This document shows positions 46,412 through 54,302 of a stretch of 64,000 nt of DNA, piece by piece. The position numbers and the translations under genes were made by a program. The stretch is taken from contig NZ_LR134117.1 in NCBI RefSeq assembly GCF_900635445.1, positions 4,898,001 to 4,962,000 of the forward strand, written 5' to 3'. The notes beneath the pieces were generated by a model. That model ran no database searches. It saw only the letters and a program-made list of their open reading frames with translations, and was not told where the DNA came from. Each line of letters starts with the position of its first letter. Position 1 is the first letter of the stretch. This DNA comes from Serratia odorifera (GTDB taxonomy: Bacteria > Pseudomonadota > Gammaproteobacteria > Enterobacterales > Enterobacteriaceae).

Positions 46412-46852
46412 ATGAATATCGTCTTGATCGCACTGGTGGTATTAGGTGGCATGGGACTGTCGGTGGAAGCCGGTCTGCTCGGGCCGCTGGGGGGCGAAGT
46501 CGGCCATTTATGGGCTACCTTCAGTATTTTCAGCGTCGGCGCGGTGCTGTCTCTGCTGCTGGTGATCTTCTTCGGTCCACGCAATGCGCCCTCCTATCTG
46601 GCGCAGCCGGGCTGGCAACTGCTGGGCGGCATTCTCGGCCCGGTATACGTGGTGGTATTGACCCTGGCGACACCCACCATCGGCATTGCCATGACGATGA
46701 TCGCCATACTGGCCGGACAGGTGGGTAAAAGCCTGCTGATCGACCATTTTGGCTGGTTCGGTACCCCGGCACGGCGGGTTAACGGCAAACGTATGCTGGC
46801 GCTGGTATTTATCATCGCAGCCTTGGCACTGATCGCAGGAGACAAGCTATGA
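46412..46852 (+). CDS. DMT transporter subunit, YdcZ/DUF606 family (first)
   Basis: This 146-residue protein has about five membrane segments and belongs to the YdcZ/DUF606 small DMT family (EAGLLGPLGGEVGHLWATFS; GPVYVVVLTLATPTIGIA). ATG 46412 follows GGAGCAACAATTG. It overlaps the next, related gene by four bases. Such paired half-size DMT proteins often assemble as antiparallel heterodimers. The substrate is unknown. Confidence 0.82.
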   Translation: MNIVLIALVVLGGMGLSVEAGLLGPLGGEVGHLWATFSIFSVGAVLSLLLVIFFGPRNAPSYLAQPGWQLLGGILGPVYVVVLTLATPTIGIAMTMIAILAGQVGKSLLIDHFGWFGTPARRVNGKRMLALVFIIAALALIAGDKL

Positions 46853-47334
46853 CATTGATCATGATTATGCTGGCGGTGCTGGCCGGTGCGGTATTAAGCA
46901 TGCAGGCGGCAATAAACGGCCGATTGGGCCAGAGCGTCGGCGTGCTGAAAAGTGCGTTTCTCACCTTTTTCCTCGGCGCGCTGGTCACCGCGTTGCTGAT
47001 TCTGTTTTTCGCCCAACCGATGAGCGCCACCCTGTTGAGCGTTCCTAAGTGGCAACTGCTTGGCGCCCTGTTTGGCGTGCCTTACATCATCATTATGGTG
47101 TTGGCGGTACAGCGCATCGGCACCGCCGTAGCCACCGTGGCGGTGATTTTCGGCCAGTTGGCGATGAGCGTACTGATCGACAGCTTTGGCTGGCTGGGCA
47201 ATGCGGAAATCCCGTTTTCCCTTAACCGTGCGCTGGCGCTGCTTTGTCTGGCAGTGGCACTGGTGCTGATCTATCGCAGCAACGTACCGGCCAAACCACG
47301 GGCTGAAACGGCGTCTGAGGCCGGCGGCGCTTAA
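46849..47334 (+). CDS. DMT transporter subunit, YdcZ/DUF606 family (second)
   Basis: The 161-residue paralogue of the preceding gene begins MTLIMIMLAVLAGAVLSMQAAINGRLGQ, the classic DUF606 opening read in part, with ALFGVPYIIIMVLAVQRIGTA. It starts within the stop of its neighbour (ATGA). The last 17 residues are a charged cytoplasmic tail. The divergent LysR gene is the likely regulator. Confidence 0.82.
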   Translation: MTLIMIMLAVLAGAVLSMQAAINGRLGQSVGVLKSAFLTFFLGALVTALLILFFAQPMSATLLSVPKWQLLGALFGVPYIIIMVLAVQRIGTAVATVAVIFGQLAMSVLIDSFGWLGNAEIPFSLNRALALLCLAVALVLIYRSNVPAKPRAETASEAGGA

Positions 47335-47547
47335 AAACAGCACAAATTGATTGCCAACATATTGTACAAATCAACACTTGTTGTATAAGTTTACTCGCGG
47401 GGATTGCCACATCCCTGTAACGAAAGGTGCAGTTGCATCGCCTCTGGAGGCGATAACTCTTTTTGCCTCCAGTGGTTTTATTTTCCGGCGCCGTGACCGC
47501 CGGGCTTAGCACAGCGAGTGAAGACCCCTTCATGTTGGAGAACGATC

Positions 47548-47808
47548 ATGCGGCACAGCATTCGCCAAACGGCCAAAGAAATTAGCGAGTACTTCAATAC
47601 CTCCGATGCCGAAACCAGGCAGCATGCGCCAACCCTGACTGCCCTGGTCAGCGAAATGGTGCAGGATGGACAGCCGGTATCCAATAAAACCCTGGTGGCA
47701 CGACTGGTACATAAACTGGAACTGGAGTCGGACGAACGCCAGCTCCACAACTATCGACTGGTTCTGGAGCATTTGCTGATAAAAAATGCCGACGCCGCAG
47801 GGCAATAA
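47548..47808 (+). CDS. YmgB/AriR-family small regulator
   Basis: The 86-residue protein (MRHSIRQTAKEISEYFNTSD) resembles the E. coli YmgB/AriR and YcgZ family of small helical dimers connected with biofilm and acid-resistance control. Shared features are the central segment TALVSEMVQDGQPVSNKTLVARLVHKLE and the C-terminal helix. GGAG lies seven bases before ATG 47548. The upstream 47335-47547 segment contains a GC-rich inverted stretch (GCCTCTGGAGGC) and likely holds its promoter. Confidence 0.72.
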   Translation: MRHSIRQTAKEISEYFNTSDAETRQHAPTLTALVSEMVQDGQPVSNKTLVARLVHKLELESDERQLHNYRLVLEHLLIKNADAAGQ

Positions 47809-47928
47809 ACCGTTTCTATCGGCGTCGATGCAATACTTGAACACATTTTAATCGCGCCGGCGACCCGCGTTCTCAACTACCTTTAAAAACTGTGCCCGCC
47901 CCGGGCTGACCTAAACCAAGGAGGCAAT

Positions 47929-48177
47929 ATGTTCGATAAGGCTAATGACAAGATCGATGAAGCCATCGGCGCAGGACAGGAGCAGTTTGGCAAAACCTTT
48001 GACCAACCTGAGCACGAATTCAAAGGTAAAGTTCGCAAACAGCTCGCACGCGGCGCCTATACCGTGGATGACGTGATTGAATCGGTGAAGGATCAAACCA
48101 AATCGTCACCGCTGGCCGCATTGCTGATTGCCGCCGGTGCAGGTTTCATTCTGGGTAAAATCATCACCCGCAAATAA
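47929..48177 (+). CDS. Small stress protein, CsbD/ElaB-like
   Basis: The 82-residue protein starts MFDKANDKIDEAIGAGQEQFGK, similar to CsbD/YjbJ-type stress proteins. It ends with one hydrophobic segment, PLAALLIAAGAGFILGKIITRK, as in the ElaB/YqjD tail-anchored ribosome-associated family. AGGAGGC is a near-perfect ribosome site. It is probably an inner-membrane tail-anchored protein induced in stationary phase. The family placement is by resemblance only. Confidence 0.65.
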   Translation: MFDKANDKIDEAIGAGQEQFGKTFDQPEHEFKGKVRKQLARGAYTVDDVIESVKDQTKSSPLAALLIAAGAGFILGKIITRK

Positions 48178-48225
48178 CCCTGTACAGCTTCAGCCCGCAT
48201 ATGGCGGGCTGTGGTTTTCAGCGCC

Positions 48226-48570
48226 TCAACCATGCAGCTGCCGACTGTCGCCCGGCGCCTGCTCGCGTTGTTCCAGCCCGTAATCCCTGACCACCTGCGC
48301 TACCCGCAAACGATAATCCGCCAGCAGTTGACTGCGACCTCGCCCCTGTGCCACCCGGTGCGCTTCCAGATTACGCCATTGTTGCACCGCCGCCTCGTCG
48401 CGCCAGAATGACAACGACAGCAATTTCTGCGGCTCGGCCAGGCTTTGAAAACGTTCGATTGAAATAAAGCCGTCAATCTGCGCCAGCAGCGGTTTCAGTT
48501 CGGCAGCCAGTTGCAAATAGCCGTCGCGCTGGCCGTCGGCCGCCTGTAATTCAAAAATAACTGCAATCAT
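48226..48570 (-). CDS. Antibiotic biosynthesis monooxygenase (ABM) family protein
   Basis: The 114-residue protein begins MIAVIFELQAADGQRDGYLQ, with the ABM ferredoxin-like dimer features (IDGFISIERFQSL; LLSLSFWRDEAAVQQWRNLEAH). ABM proteins include cofactor-free oxygenases and heme-degrading enzymes. The start overlaps the P450 stop by four bases (ATGA) and has GGAGGA inside the P450 end, so the two are translationally coupled and probably act on the same substrate. Confidence 0.82.
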   Translation of the reverse strand: MIAVIFELQAADGQRDGYLQLAAELKPLLAQIDGFISIERFQSLAEPQKLLSLSFWRDEAAVQQWRNLEAHRVAQGRGRSQLLADYRLRVAQVVRDYGLEQREQAPGDSRQLHG

Positions 48571-49541
48571 GGCTGTTCCTCCAGAGTATAAAATTCAGCG
48601 ACGCGCGCATTTTGCGACTCGCGCCAGCGAACATGCAGCAGCAGCCGGCGGTCGATCTCCAATGCCGCCAGATGGTGCAGGCCGTTAAGCGCGATGATGG
48701 TGGCCCAGCCTTCTCCTGGGCAGCGATGAGCGCCATGGCCGAAGGCGAAACTGGCCTGCGGCGTGTACAGCGGCACCCGTACGCTTTGCCCAGCCGCCAG
48801 CCATTGCCCTGCCAGCCACGCGCCGTCGCGACCGGCAAAGCGCCGGGTGTTCTGGATCGGTGGCGTATCGCGCAGTACCTGCTCAATGGCGGTTTCTGCA
48901 TTGACGACCGTAGCGGCGCCGGCCAGCAATGCCAACCCCATCAGCCCCGCGGTGCCTTCACAGGCCTGGAACAGCAAACCCACCGCGTTGGCCAGCGCGC
49001 TATGCCTGTCGCTACCGTATTGCCTGCAACGGTTCAGCAGCGCGACGCACAGCGGCCCCTGCCCCTGACTGACCCGTTGATACAACCGGCCAGCGGCGAC
49101 CGCCCCGCTCGCCATTTGCGCTGGCGTTCCCCCTGGCGCGATACAACGCACAAAATCCAGCACCTCATCCACCAGCGCGACCCAGTGTGGTGGTTCAATC
49201 CCCAACGCCAGCCCCAACACGCACACCGGCAACGCATAATTGAACCGCGTCAGCGCCTCGGCATCAGGCATCTGTGGCGCCAGCTGCTGCGCGACGTGTC
49301 GCGTAAGCTGTTCAATCTGCTGCGCACTGATATCCGCCAACACCTGGCTGACCGCCATCTTCAGCCCTCGGTGCACCTCGCCGTCGCGCATACGCACCAT
49401 GGCAGCAAAAATGCTCTGCGCCGGCGTGTCGATCAACGGTAGCGGTACCGGCTGCTGCCACGGCCGTACCGTCAGTTCGGCATGACTCAGCGCGGCCTGC
49501 ACCCGTTGGGCATCAGTCAGATGAAAAGGACAATGACTCAT
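48567..49541 (-). CDS. Short cytochrome P450 with altered ExxR motif
   Basis: The 324-residue protein (start MSHCPFHLTDAQ at 49541, AAGGAG seven bases upstream) is a P450, shown by the perfect heme-binding loop FGHGAHRCPGE with the heme ligand Cys274. It is about 80 residues shorter than usual bacterial P450s. The K-helix reads EQVLR (220-224), so the conserved ExxR glutamate appears replaced by Gln221. The I-helix reads QACEGTAG instead of AGxDT. It forms a coupled pair with the ABM gene. No ferredoxin or reductase is adjacent. The substrate is unknown, and some such P450s use peroxide. Confidence 0.85.
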   Translation of the reverse strand: MSHCPFHLTDAQRVQAALSHAELTVRPWQQPVPLPLIDTPAQSIFAAMVRMRDGEVHRGLKMAVSQVLADISAQQIEQLTRHVAQQLAPQMPDAEALTRFNYALPVCVLGLALGIEPPHWVALVDEVLDFVRCIAPGGTPAQMASGAVAAGRLYQRVSQGQGPLCVALLNRCRQYGSDRHSALANAVGLLFQACEGTAGLMGLALLAGAATVVNAETAIEQVLRDTPPIQNTRRFAGRDGAWLAGQWLAAGQSVRVPLYTPQASFAFGHGAHRCPGEGWATIIALNGLHHLAALEIDRRLLLHVRWRESQNARVAEFYTLEEQP

Positions 49542-49616
49542 TGGCATACTCCTTGTTGATCGGTTGATGCCAGCCTAAACTCAGCGCATCCGCAACGCTT
49601 CGCTGAGGAACGAAAT

Positions 49617-50300
49617 ATGCATGACGGAGATATCGAAGACCGACTGGCGGCGTTGAGCGCCGCCATTGCCGACCGTACCCGCGCGCGCATGCTGTGCCTG
49701 CTGATGGACGGTCGCGCCTATACCGCCACCGAACTCAGCGTGGCGGTAGAGGTGGCTGCGTCTACCGCCAGTAGCCATTTGGCGCGCCTGCAACAACAAC
49801 AGCTAATCGTTTGCGTCAAACAGGGGCGCTATCGCTATTTCCGCCTGGCCGGCAACGCCGTGGCGACCACGCTGGAATCATTGATGGCGCTGGCCGGCGT
49901 CGAGCGGCCGCGGGTCAAAAGCAGTACGCCGAACTCACTGCAGTTCGCCCGTACCTGTTATGACCATATGGCCGGGGAAGTGGCGGTAAAATTGCACAAC
50001 CGGCTATTTGAACTGCAATGGCTGCACGGAGACAGCGACTATCAACTCAGCGAAACCGGCCGCACGGCGTTGCACCAGTTGGGCGTAAACTGCGCACCAA
50101 CGCCTTCCCGCCGGCGCTTTGCCTGCGGTTGCCTTGACTGGAGCGAACGGCGCGAGCATCTCGGCGGTGCGCTGGGTGCGGCGCTGCTGGCCACCTTTGA
50201 ACAACGTGGTTGGTTACGTAAACGGCTCGACGGTCGCGAACTGCAACTGACAACCGCCGGCAAAAAGGCGCTGATGGCGCATTTTGGTCTGGCGTTGTGA
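49617..50300 (+). CDS. ArsR-family winged-helix regulator
   Basis: The 227-residue protein has an N-terminal ArsR/SmtB winged helix (RARMLCLLMDGRAYTATELS; ASTASSHLARLQQQQLIVCVKQGRYRYFRL). A longer C-terminal domain follows, with FACGCLDWSERREHLGGALGAAL. The classic metal box ELCVCDL is absent, but Cys, Cys and His occur in the C-terminal domain. GAGGAA precedes ATG 49617. It is divergent from the P450-ABM pair across 75 bases and probably represses it. Confidence 0.82.
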   Translation: MHDGDIEDRLAALSAAIADRTRARMLCLLMDGRAYTATELSVAVEVAASTASSHLARLQQQQLIVCVKQGRYRYFRLAGNAVATTLESLMALAGVERPRVKSSTPNSLQFARTCYDHMAGEVAVKLHNRLFELQWLHGDSDYQLSETGRTALHQLGVNCAPTPSRRRFACGCLDWSERREHLGGALGAALLATFEQRGWLRKRLDGRELQLTTAGKKALMAHFGLAL

Positions 50301-50376
50301 TGATGGACTGCGTTAGCTTTACTGCAATACTTGAACGGTACGCTTAACCTGAACCCGCAAACGGTGAGGAACCATC

Positions 50377-51081
50377 ATGTTTGATCCCAACCAATTCCCG
50401 ATTACCACACGTTGGCCGGCGCAGCATCCTGAGCGGCTGCAACTTTATTCATTGCCAACGCCCAATGGCGTCAAGGTGTCGATCATGCTGGAAGAGATCG
50501 GCCTGCCTTACGAAGCCCATCTGATTGATATCGGCAACAACGAAACCTGGACGCCAGAATTTCTGACGCTGAACCCGAACGGCAAAATACCGGCGATCCT
50601 CGATCCGGCCGGGCCAGATGGCAAGCCGCTGGCGCTGTTTGAATCCGGCGCCATCCTGCTGTATCTGGCAGAAAAGTGCGGCCAACTGCTGTCCGACCAT
50701 CCGGTACAACGAATCGAAACTCTGCAATGGGTGTTCTTCCAGATGGCGGCGGTCGGCCCGATGTTTGGCCAGCTCGGTTTCTTCCACAAGTTCGCCGGCC
50801 GTGAGTATGAGGACAAGCGCCCGCTGCAACGCTATCAGAAAGAGTCCAAACGCCTGCTCGGCGTGCTGGAAACCCGACTGGCAGGCCGCGAGTGGATCAT
50901 GGGCAACGAGTACAGCATCGCCGATATTTCACTGCTCGGTTGGGTGCGCAACCTGATAGGCTTCTATGAGGCGCGGGAATTGGTGGAGTTCGACAGCTTC
51001 CCACAGGTGGCAGCCTGGCTGGCTCGCGGGCTGGCACGCCCGGCGGTACAGCGCGGATTGCTGATCCCGGCGCGCGATTGA
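50377..51081 (+). CDS. Glutathione S-transferase, YfcG-like (nu class)
   Basis: The 234-residue protein has a thioredoxin-like N-terminal domain (LYSLPTPNGVKVSIMLEEIGL; LNPNGKIPAILDP; FESGAILLYLAEK) and a helical C-terminal domain. The TPNGxK and NPNGKIPA elements are typical of YfcG/YghU-like disulfide-reductase GSTs. GTGAGGAACC precedes the ATG. It lies 76 bases after the ArsR gene on the same strand and may belong to the same response. Confidence 0.85.
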   Translation: MFDPNQFPITTRWPAQHPERLQLYSLPTPNGVKVSIMLEEIGLPYEAHLIDIGNNETWTPEFLTLNPNGKIPAILDPAGPDGKPLALFESGAILLYLAEKCGQLLSDHPVQRIETLQWVFFQMAAVGPMFGQLGFFHKFAGREYEDKRPLQRYQKESKRLLGVLETRLAGREWIMGNEYSIADISLLGWVRNLIGFYEARELVEFDSFPQVAAWLARGLARPAVQRGLLIPARD

Positions 51082-51131
51082 CCCGCTCAGCGGTATAAAT
51101 CAGCGACGGTTAATTCATGAGAGGGATAACC

Positions 51132-51536
51132 ATGTTTAGATGTCGAATAGCGGTGCTGGGGGCCGTTTTGCTGTTGGCTCAGTCGCTCATCAGCCCAACG
51201 GTGCAGGCGCAAGATGCGATAGCCCCGTTCCATCTGGATTCGGCCTGCGATTTCACCGCGGCCAGCATCAGACTGATAGAGCCGCAGCAGGCTTCACCTG
51301 ATTTACGCCTGCTGGAGATTACCTTGACTGCCGAGGCCGGCAAACGGCTGACCGCATTTACCCGGCAGCATGTAAAACAGCAAATGGCGCTGTATATCAA
51401 TCAGCAATGGATCAATACCGTGATGATTCAGCAGCCGCTGGATACCGCCGATCTGCGTATTGCACTGGATGATGCCAAAGCCGAAAAACTGTTCCCCAGC
51501 CTGCTGCATGGCCACTGTCGACAGACAATGCCATAA
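51132..51536 (+). CDS. Small secreted protein, possible SecD P1-head-like domain
   Basis: The 134-residue protein has a signal peptide (MFRCRIAVLGAVLLLAQSLI...TVQAQ). GAGGGATAACC supports ATG 51132, five codons into the longest open frame. The mature part (LLEITLTAEAGKRLTAFTRQHVKQQ, then MALYINQQWINTVMIQQPLDTADLRIAL read in parts) resembles the P1-head subdomain of SecD in order and hydrophobic pattern. One Cys pair (SACDF near the N-terminus, GHCRQ near the end) could form a disulfide. Function is unknown. Confidence 0.6.
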   Translation: MFRCRIAVLGAVLLLAQSLISPTVQAQDAIAPFHLDSACDFTAASIRLIEPQQASPDLRLLEITLTAEAGKRLTAFTRQHVKQQMALYINQQWINTVMIQQPLDTADLRIALDDAKAEKLFPSLLHGHCRQTMP

Positions 51537-52000
51537 TCCGCGGGAAAATACCGTTTATCGAGCAGATAAACGGTATTTTCTTTTTGTTACCGTCTGGCGA
51601 TTGCCATTTACCGTTAATTGCGCTGAGATGACGCTAAATAACCCCGTTACCGCACGGTGGCCGCGTTAATTAACGCAAGCCGGCGCGAAATCACGCTAAA
51701 CCGCTTATTACTGCACCAATACCCCTACCCTGACTACCGAATTAAAACTTTTTTTAGTTACAAAAGTAGTTTTTAACATTCTTGCAAACAATAATACCCC
51801 GTCCGTAAACGTGAATCGCACAATTAAACGGCGACATCGTGGCAATCAGATCGCTTTTCGTTAAATACCCTATTAACCAAAAGGATTTTCATGGCTATTT
51901 CGCTAGCCGCCGCGTCATGCCTTTCACGTATTCCAGGGTAATCCCGCTAATTCTTTTCACCTGCAGATGTAGAGAATTTACACACAAGAGATTTGATTTA
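51537..52000. other. AT-rich leader region upstream of mqo
   Basis: After a strong terminator at 51545-51587, about 410 bases precede mqo. The part from 51730 to 51830 is AT-rich (TAAAACTTTTTTTAGTTAC) and probably holds the promoter. The open frame can be extended upstream of mqo to 51839, but that extension has no signal peptide and no ribosome site, so it is treated as leader. Confidence 0.5.
51545..51587 (+). terminator. Rho-independent terminator after the small secreted protein gene
   Basis: AAAATACCGTTTATC and GATAAACGGTATTTT form a perfect 15-base stem around GAGCA, followed by CTTTTTG. Confidence 0.9.
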
Positions 52001-53578
52001 ATGAGAAAATTAGTCGTCCTGTTTTTCTGTCTTAACCTGTTTGGCCTGGGCCAAAATGCGGTAGCGGCAGAAAACAAAAACGTTGACGTTGTCTTGATCG
52101 GCGGCGGTATCATGAGCGCCACGCTGGGTACTTACCTGCGTGAGCTGGAGCCGAACTGGACCATCGACATGTACGAGCGTCTGGACAGCGTGGCAGAAGA
52201 AAGCTCGAACGGCTGGAATAATGCCGGTACCGGCCATTCGGCATTTTGCGAAATGAACTACACCCCGGAAAAAAAAGACGGCAGCATTGATATCAGCAAA
52301 GCCGTGGTGGTGAACGAATCATTCGAAATTTCCCGTCAATTCTGGTCATATCAGGTTAAAAACAATATCCTGCGCGACCCGAAAAGCTTTATTAACAACG
52401 TACCGCACATGAGCTTTGTCTGGGGAGATGACAACATCAACTTCCTGCGCAAGCGTTATGCCGCCCTGCAACACAGCACCTTATTCCGTGGTATGGAATA
52501 TTCGGAAGATGCTGCGCAAATCAAACAGTGGGCGCCGCTGGCAATGAACGGCCGCGATGCGACGCAGAAAGTTGCCGCCACCCGCATGCCGCTCGGCACC
52601 GACGTCAACTTCGGCGTGATCACTCACCAGCTGGTAGACTCCCTGTCAAAGGACAAAAACTTCAAGCTCAACCTGAGCCATGAAGTGCGCGATATCAAAC
52701 GCAACCCGGACAATACCTGGGCCGTTACCGTTGCCGATCTGAAAAATGGCGAGCAGGAAACCACCGTTAACGCCAAGTTCGTCTTTATCGGCGCAGGCGG
52801 CGCAGCGCTGCACCTGCTGCAAAAATCCGGCATTCCGGAAGCCGACGGTTACGGTGGGTTCCCGGTTGGCGGCCAGTTCCTGGTCACCTCCAACCCGGCG
52901 GTTGCCAACCAGCATCTGGCGAAGGTTTATGGCCTGGCCAGCGTCGGTTCACCGCCAATGTCGGTTCCTCACCTGGATACCCGCATGCTCGACGGCAAGC
53001 GCGTACTGCTGTTCGGACCTTTCGCCACCTTCTCGAGCAAATTCCTCAAGAACGGTTCGCTGTTTGATCTGGTACTGTCCATGAACAGCTCAAACGTGAT
53101 GCCGATGACCCACGTTGGCCTGGACAACTTTGATCTGGTGAAGTATCTGCTGGGCCAGTTGATGATGAGCGACGATGACCGTTTCGCCGCGCTGAAAGAA
53201 TACTACCCGGATGCCAAGCAGGAAGACTGGAAGCTGTGGACCGCAGGCCAGCGCGTGCAGATCATCAAGAAAGATGCGGATAAAGGCGGCGTACTGCAAT
53301 TCGGTACCGAAGTGGTCAGCTCTCAGGACGGCAGCATAGCTGCACTGCTGGGCGCATCACCGGGCGCCTCAACCGCTGCGCCTATCATGCTGCACCTGAT
53401 GGAAAAAGTGTTCAAGGATAAAGTTGCCACGCCGGAATGGCAGGGTAAGCTGAAAGAAATTATCCCGTCCTACGGCAGCAAGCTGAACGGCGACGTGGAA
53501 ATGACCAACAAGATCCGTCGCTACACCAGTGACGTATTGCAGCTGAACTATATCGATGTGAAGCCGGAAACCCACTGA
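52001..53578 (+). CDS. mqo: Malate:quinone oxidoreductase
   Basis: Mqo oxidises malate to oxaloacetate and passes electrons to quinone at the inner membrane. The start ATG 52001 gives MRKLVVLFFCLNLFGLGQNAVA, a signal-like segment also seen in E. coli Mqo. The FAD loop is VVLIGGGIMSATLGTYLRELEP. Other motifs are SSNGWNNAGTGHSA, FVFIGAGGAALHLLQ and GASPGASTAAPIML. The 525-residue product is slightly shorter than E. coli Mqo, which has a Lys/Pro-rich tail missing here. It has its own terminator. Confidence 0.94.
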   Translation: MRKLVVLFFCLNLFGLGQNAVAAENKNVDVVLIGGGIMSATLGTYLRELEPNWTIDMYERLDSVAEESSNGWNNAGTGHSAFCEMNYTPEKKDGSIDISKAVVVNESFEISRQFWSYQVKNNILRDPKSFINNVPHMSFVWGDDNINFLRKRYAALQHSTLFRGMEYSEDAAQIKQWAPLAMNGRDATQKVAATRMPLGTDVNFGVITHQLVDSLSKDKNFKLNLSHEVRDIKRNPDNTWAVTVADLKNGEQETTVNAKFVFIGAGGAALHLLQKSGIPEADGYGGFPVGGQFLVTSNPAVANQHLAKVYGLASVGSPPMSVPHLDTRMLDGKRVLLFGPFATFSSKFLKNGSLFDLVLSMNSSNVMPMTHVGLDNFDLVKYLLGQLMMSDDDRFAALKEYYPDAKQEDWKLWTAGQRVQIIKKDADKGGVLQFGTEVVSSQDGSIAALLGASPGASTAAPIMLHLMEKVFKDKVATPEWQGKLKEIIPSYGSKLNGDVEMTNKIRRYTSDVLQLNYIDVKPETH

Positions 53579-53595
53579 GTTTTCGCTTCAGCCCC

Positions 53596-53620
53596 AAGGC
53601 CGCCACGTGCGGCCTTTTTT
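53596..53620 (+). terminator. Rho-independent terminator of mqo
   Basis: AAGGCCGC, CACGT and GCGGCCTT are followed by TTTT, 17 bases after the mqo stop. Confidence 0.9.
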
Positions 53621-53690
53621 ATTCCCCTGCTGCTGACGGAGCATTTTTCGCTACCGCCATTTACCAAGTTTACGCTTGCATAACCGCCAT

Positions 53691-53709
53691 TGCGCACCTA
53701 TTATCAAAG
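53691..53709 (+). promoter_or_regulatory. Candidate marbox upstream of the MarA/SoxS-like gene
   Basis: The stretch TGCGCACCTATTATCAAAG contains GCAC-CT-A-TT-ATC-AAA, matching the core of the MarA/SoxS/Rob consensus (GCACNNWNNRYYAAA) at every fixed position, though the first two bases differ. It is 68 bases before the start codon, which would fit autoregulation. Confidence 0.45.
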
Positions 53710-53776
53710 AACGAACTTGGATAATTAGACTTATCTGCTGTGACCTGAATGTCGTACCTGCGGGAGAATTTAAATA

Positions 53777-54235
53777 ATGGATCGCGCCAATATCATTCAC
53801 GACTTGCTGGATTGGATTGAAACTCATCTGGATCAACCGCTGTTGTTAGATAACGTGGCGGCCAAGTCTGGCTACTCGAAGTGGCATTTGCAACGTATGT
53901 TCCGTAGTACTACCGGCCACGCGCTGGGCAGCTACATCCGTGAACGACGTCTGTCCAAGGCGGCGCAGGCGCTGCGCTCTACCCCTAGACCGATTCTGGA
54001 TATCGCCTTGCAATTCCATTTTGATTCCCAGCCTTCATTTTCTCGCGCGTTCAAGAAACAGTTTGGCAAAACGCCGGCGGTGTACCGCCGCACCACCCGT
54101 TGGGACGTGGTCGACGCGCAACCTTTGCAGGCCAAACCGCTGCAGGAACATCACCACGAATCGCCCGGCTTGCAGTTGCTGTTTGCCAATAAATGCGTCG
54201 ACGGCAAGTGCAATAGCTGGATGGGGCAGCACTGA
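53777..54235 (+). CDS. MarA/SoxS/RamA-type AraC-family activator
   Basis: The 152-residue protein consists of two AraC-type helix-turn-helix motifs (AAKSGYSKWHLQRMFRSTTG; ALQFHFDSQPSFSRAFKKQFG) with no ligand domain, as in MarA, SoxS, RamA and TetD. The conserved GYSKWHLQRMF contacts the marbox. An extra C-terminal tail of about 45 residues has a His-rich stretch (QEHHHE) and two close Cys (NKCVDGKCN), unusual for the short MarA class and possibly metal- or redox-sensing. GGGAG precedes the start. It is a single-gene unit. Confidence 0.85.
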   Translation: MDRANIIHDLLDWIETHLDQPLLLDNVAAKSGYSKWHLQRMFRSTTGHALGSYIRERRLSKAAQALRSTPRPILDIALQFHFDSQPSFSRAFKKQFGKTPAVYRRTTRWDVVDAQPLQAKPLQEHHHESPGLQLLFANKCVDGKCNSWMGQH

Positions 54236-54251
54236 GTTCACGCCGACGTCA

Positions 54252-54285
54252 AAAAAGCCAATACGGTTGCCCGCATTGGCTTTTT
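54252..54285. terminator. Bidirectional terminator between the AraC gene and the fimbrial operon
   Basis: AAAAAGCCAAT and ATTGGCTTTTT form an 11-base stem with A and T runs on both sides, serving the two converging units. Confidence 0.88.
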
Positions 54286-54302
54286 AACCTTCTGGCCGCC
54301 GA

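Noticed and set aside
51839..52000. Longer N-terminus for mqo
   Set aside because: The extension would bury the signal-like segment and has no ribosome site.
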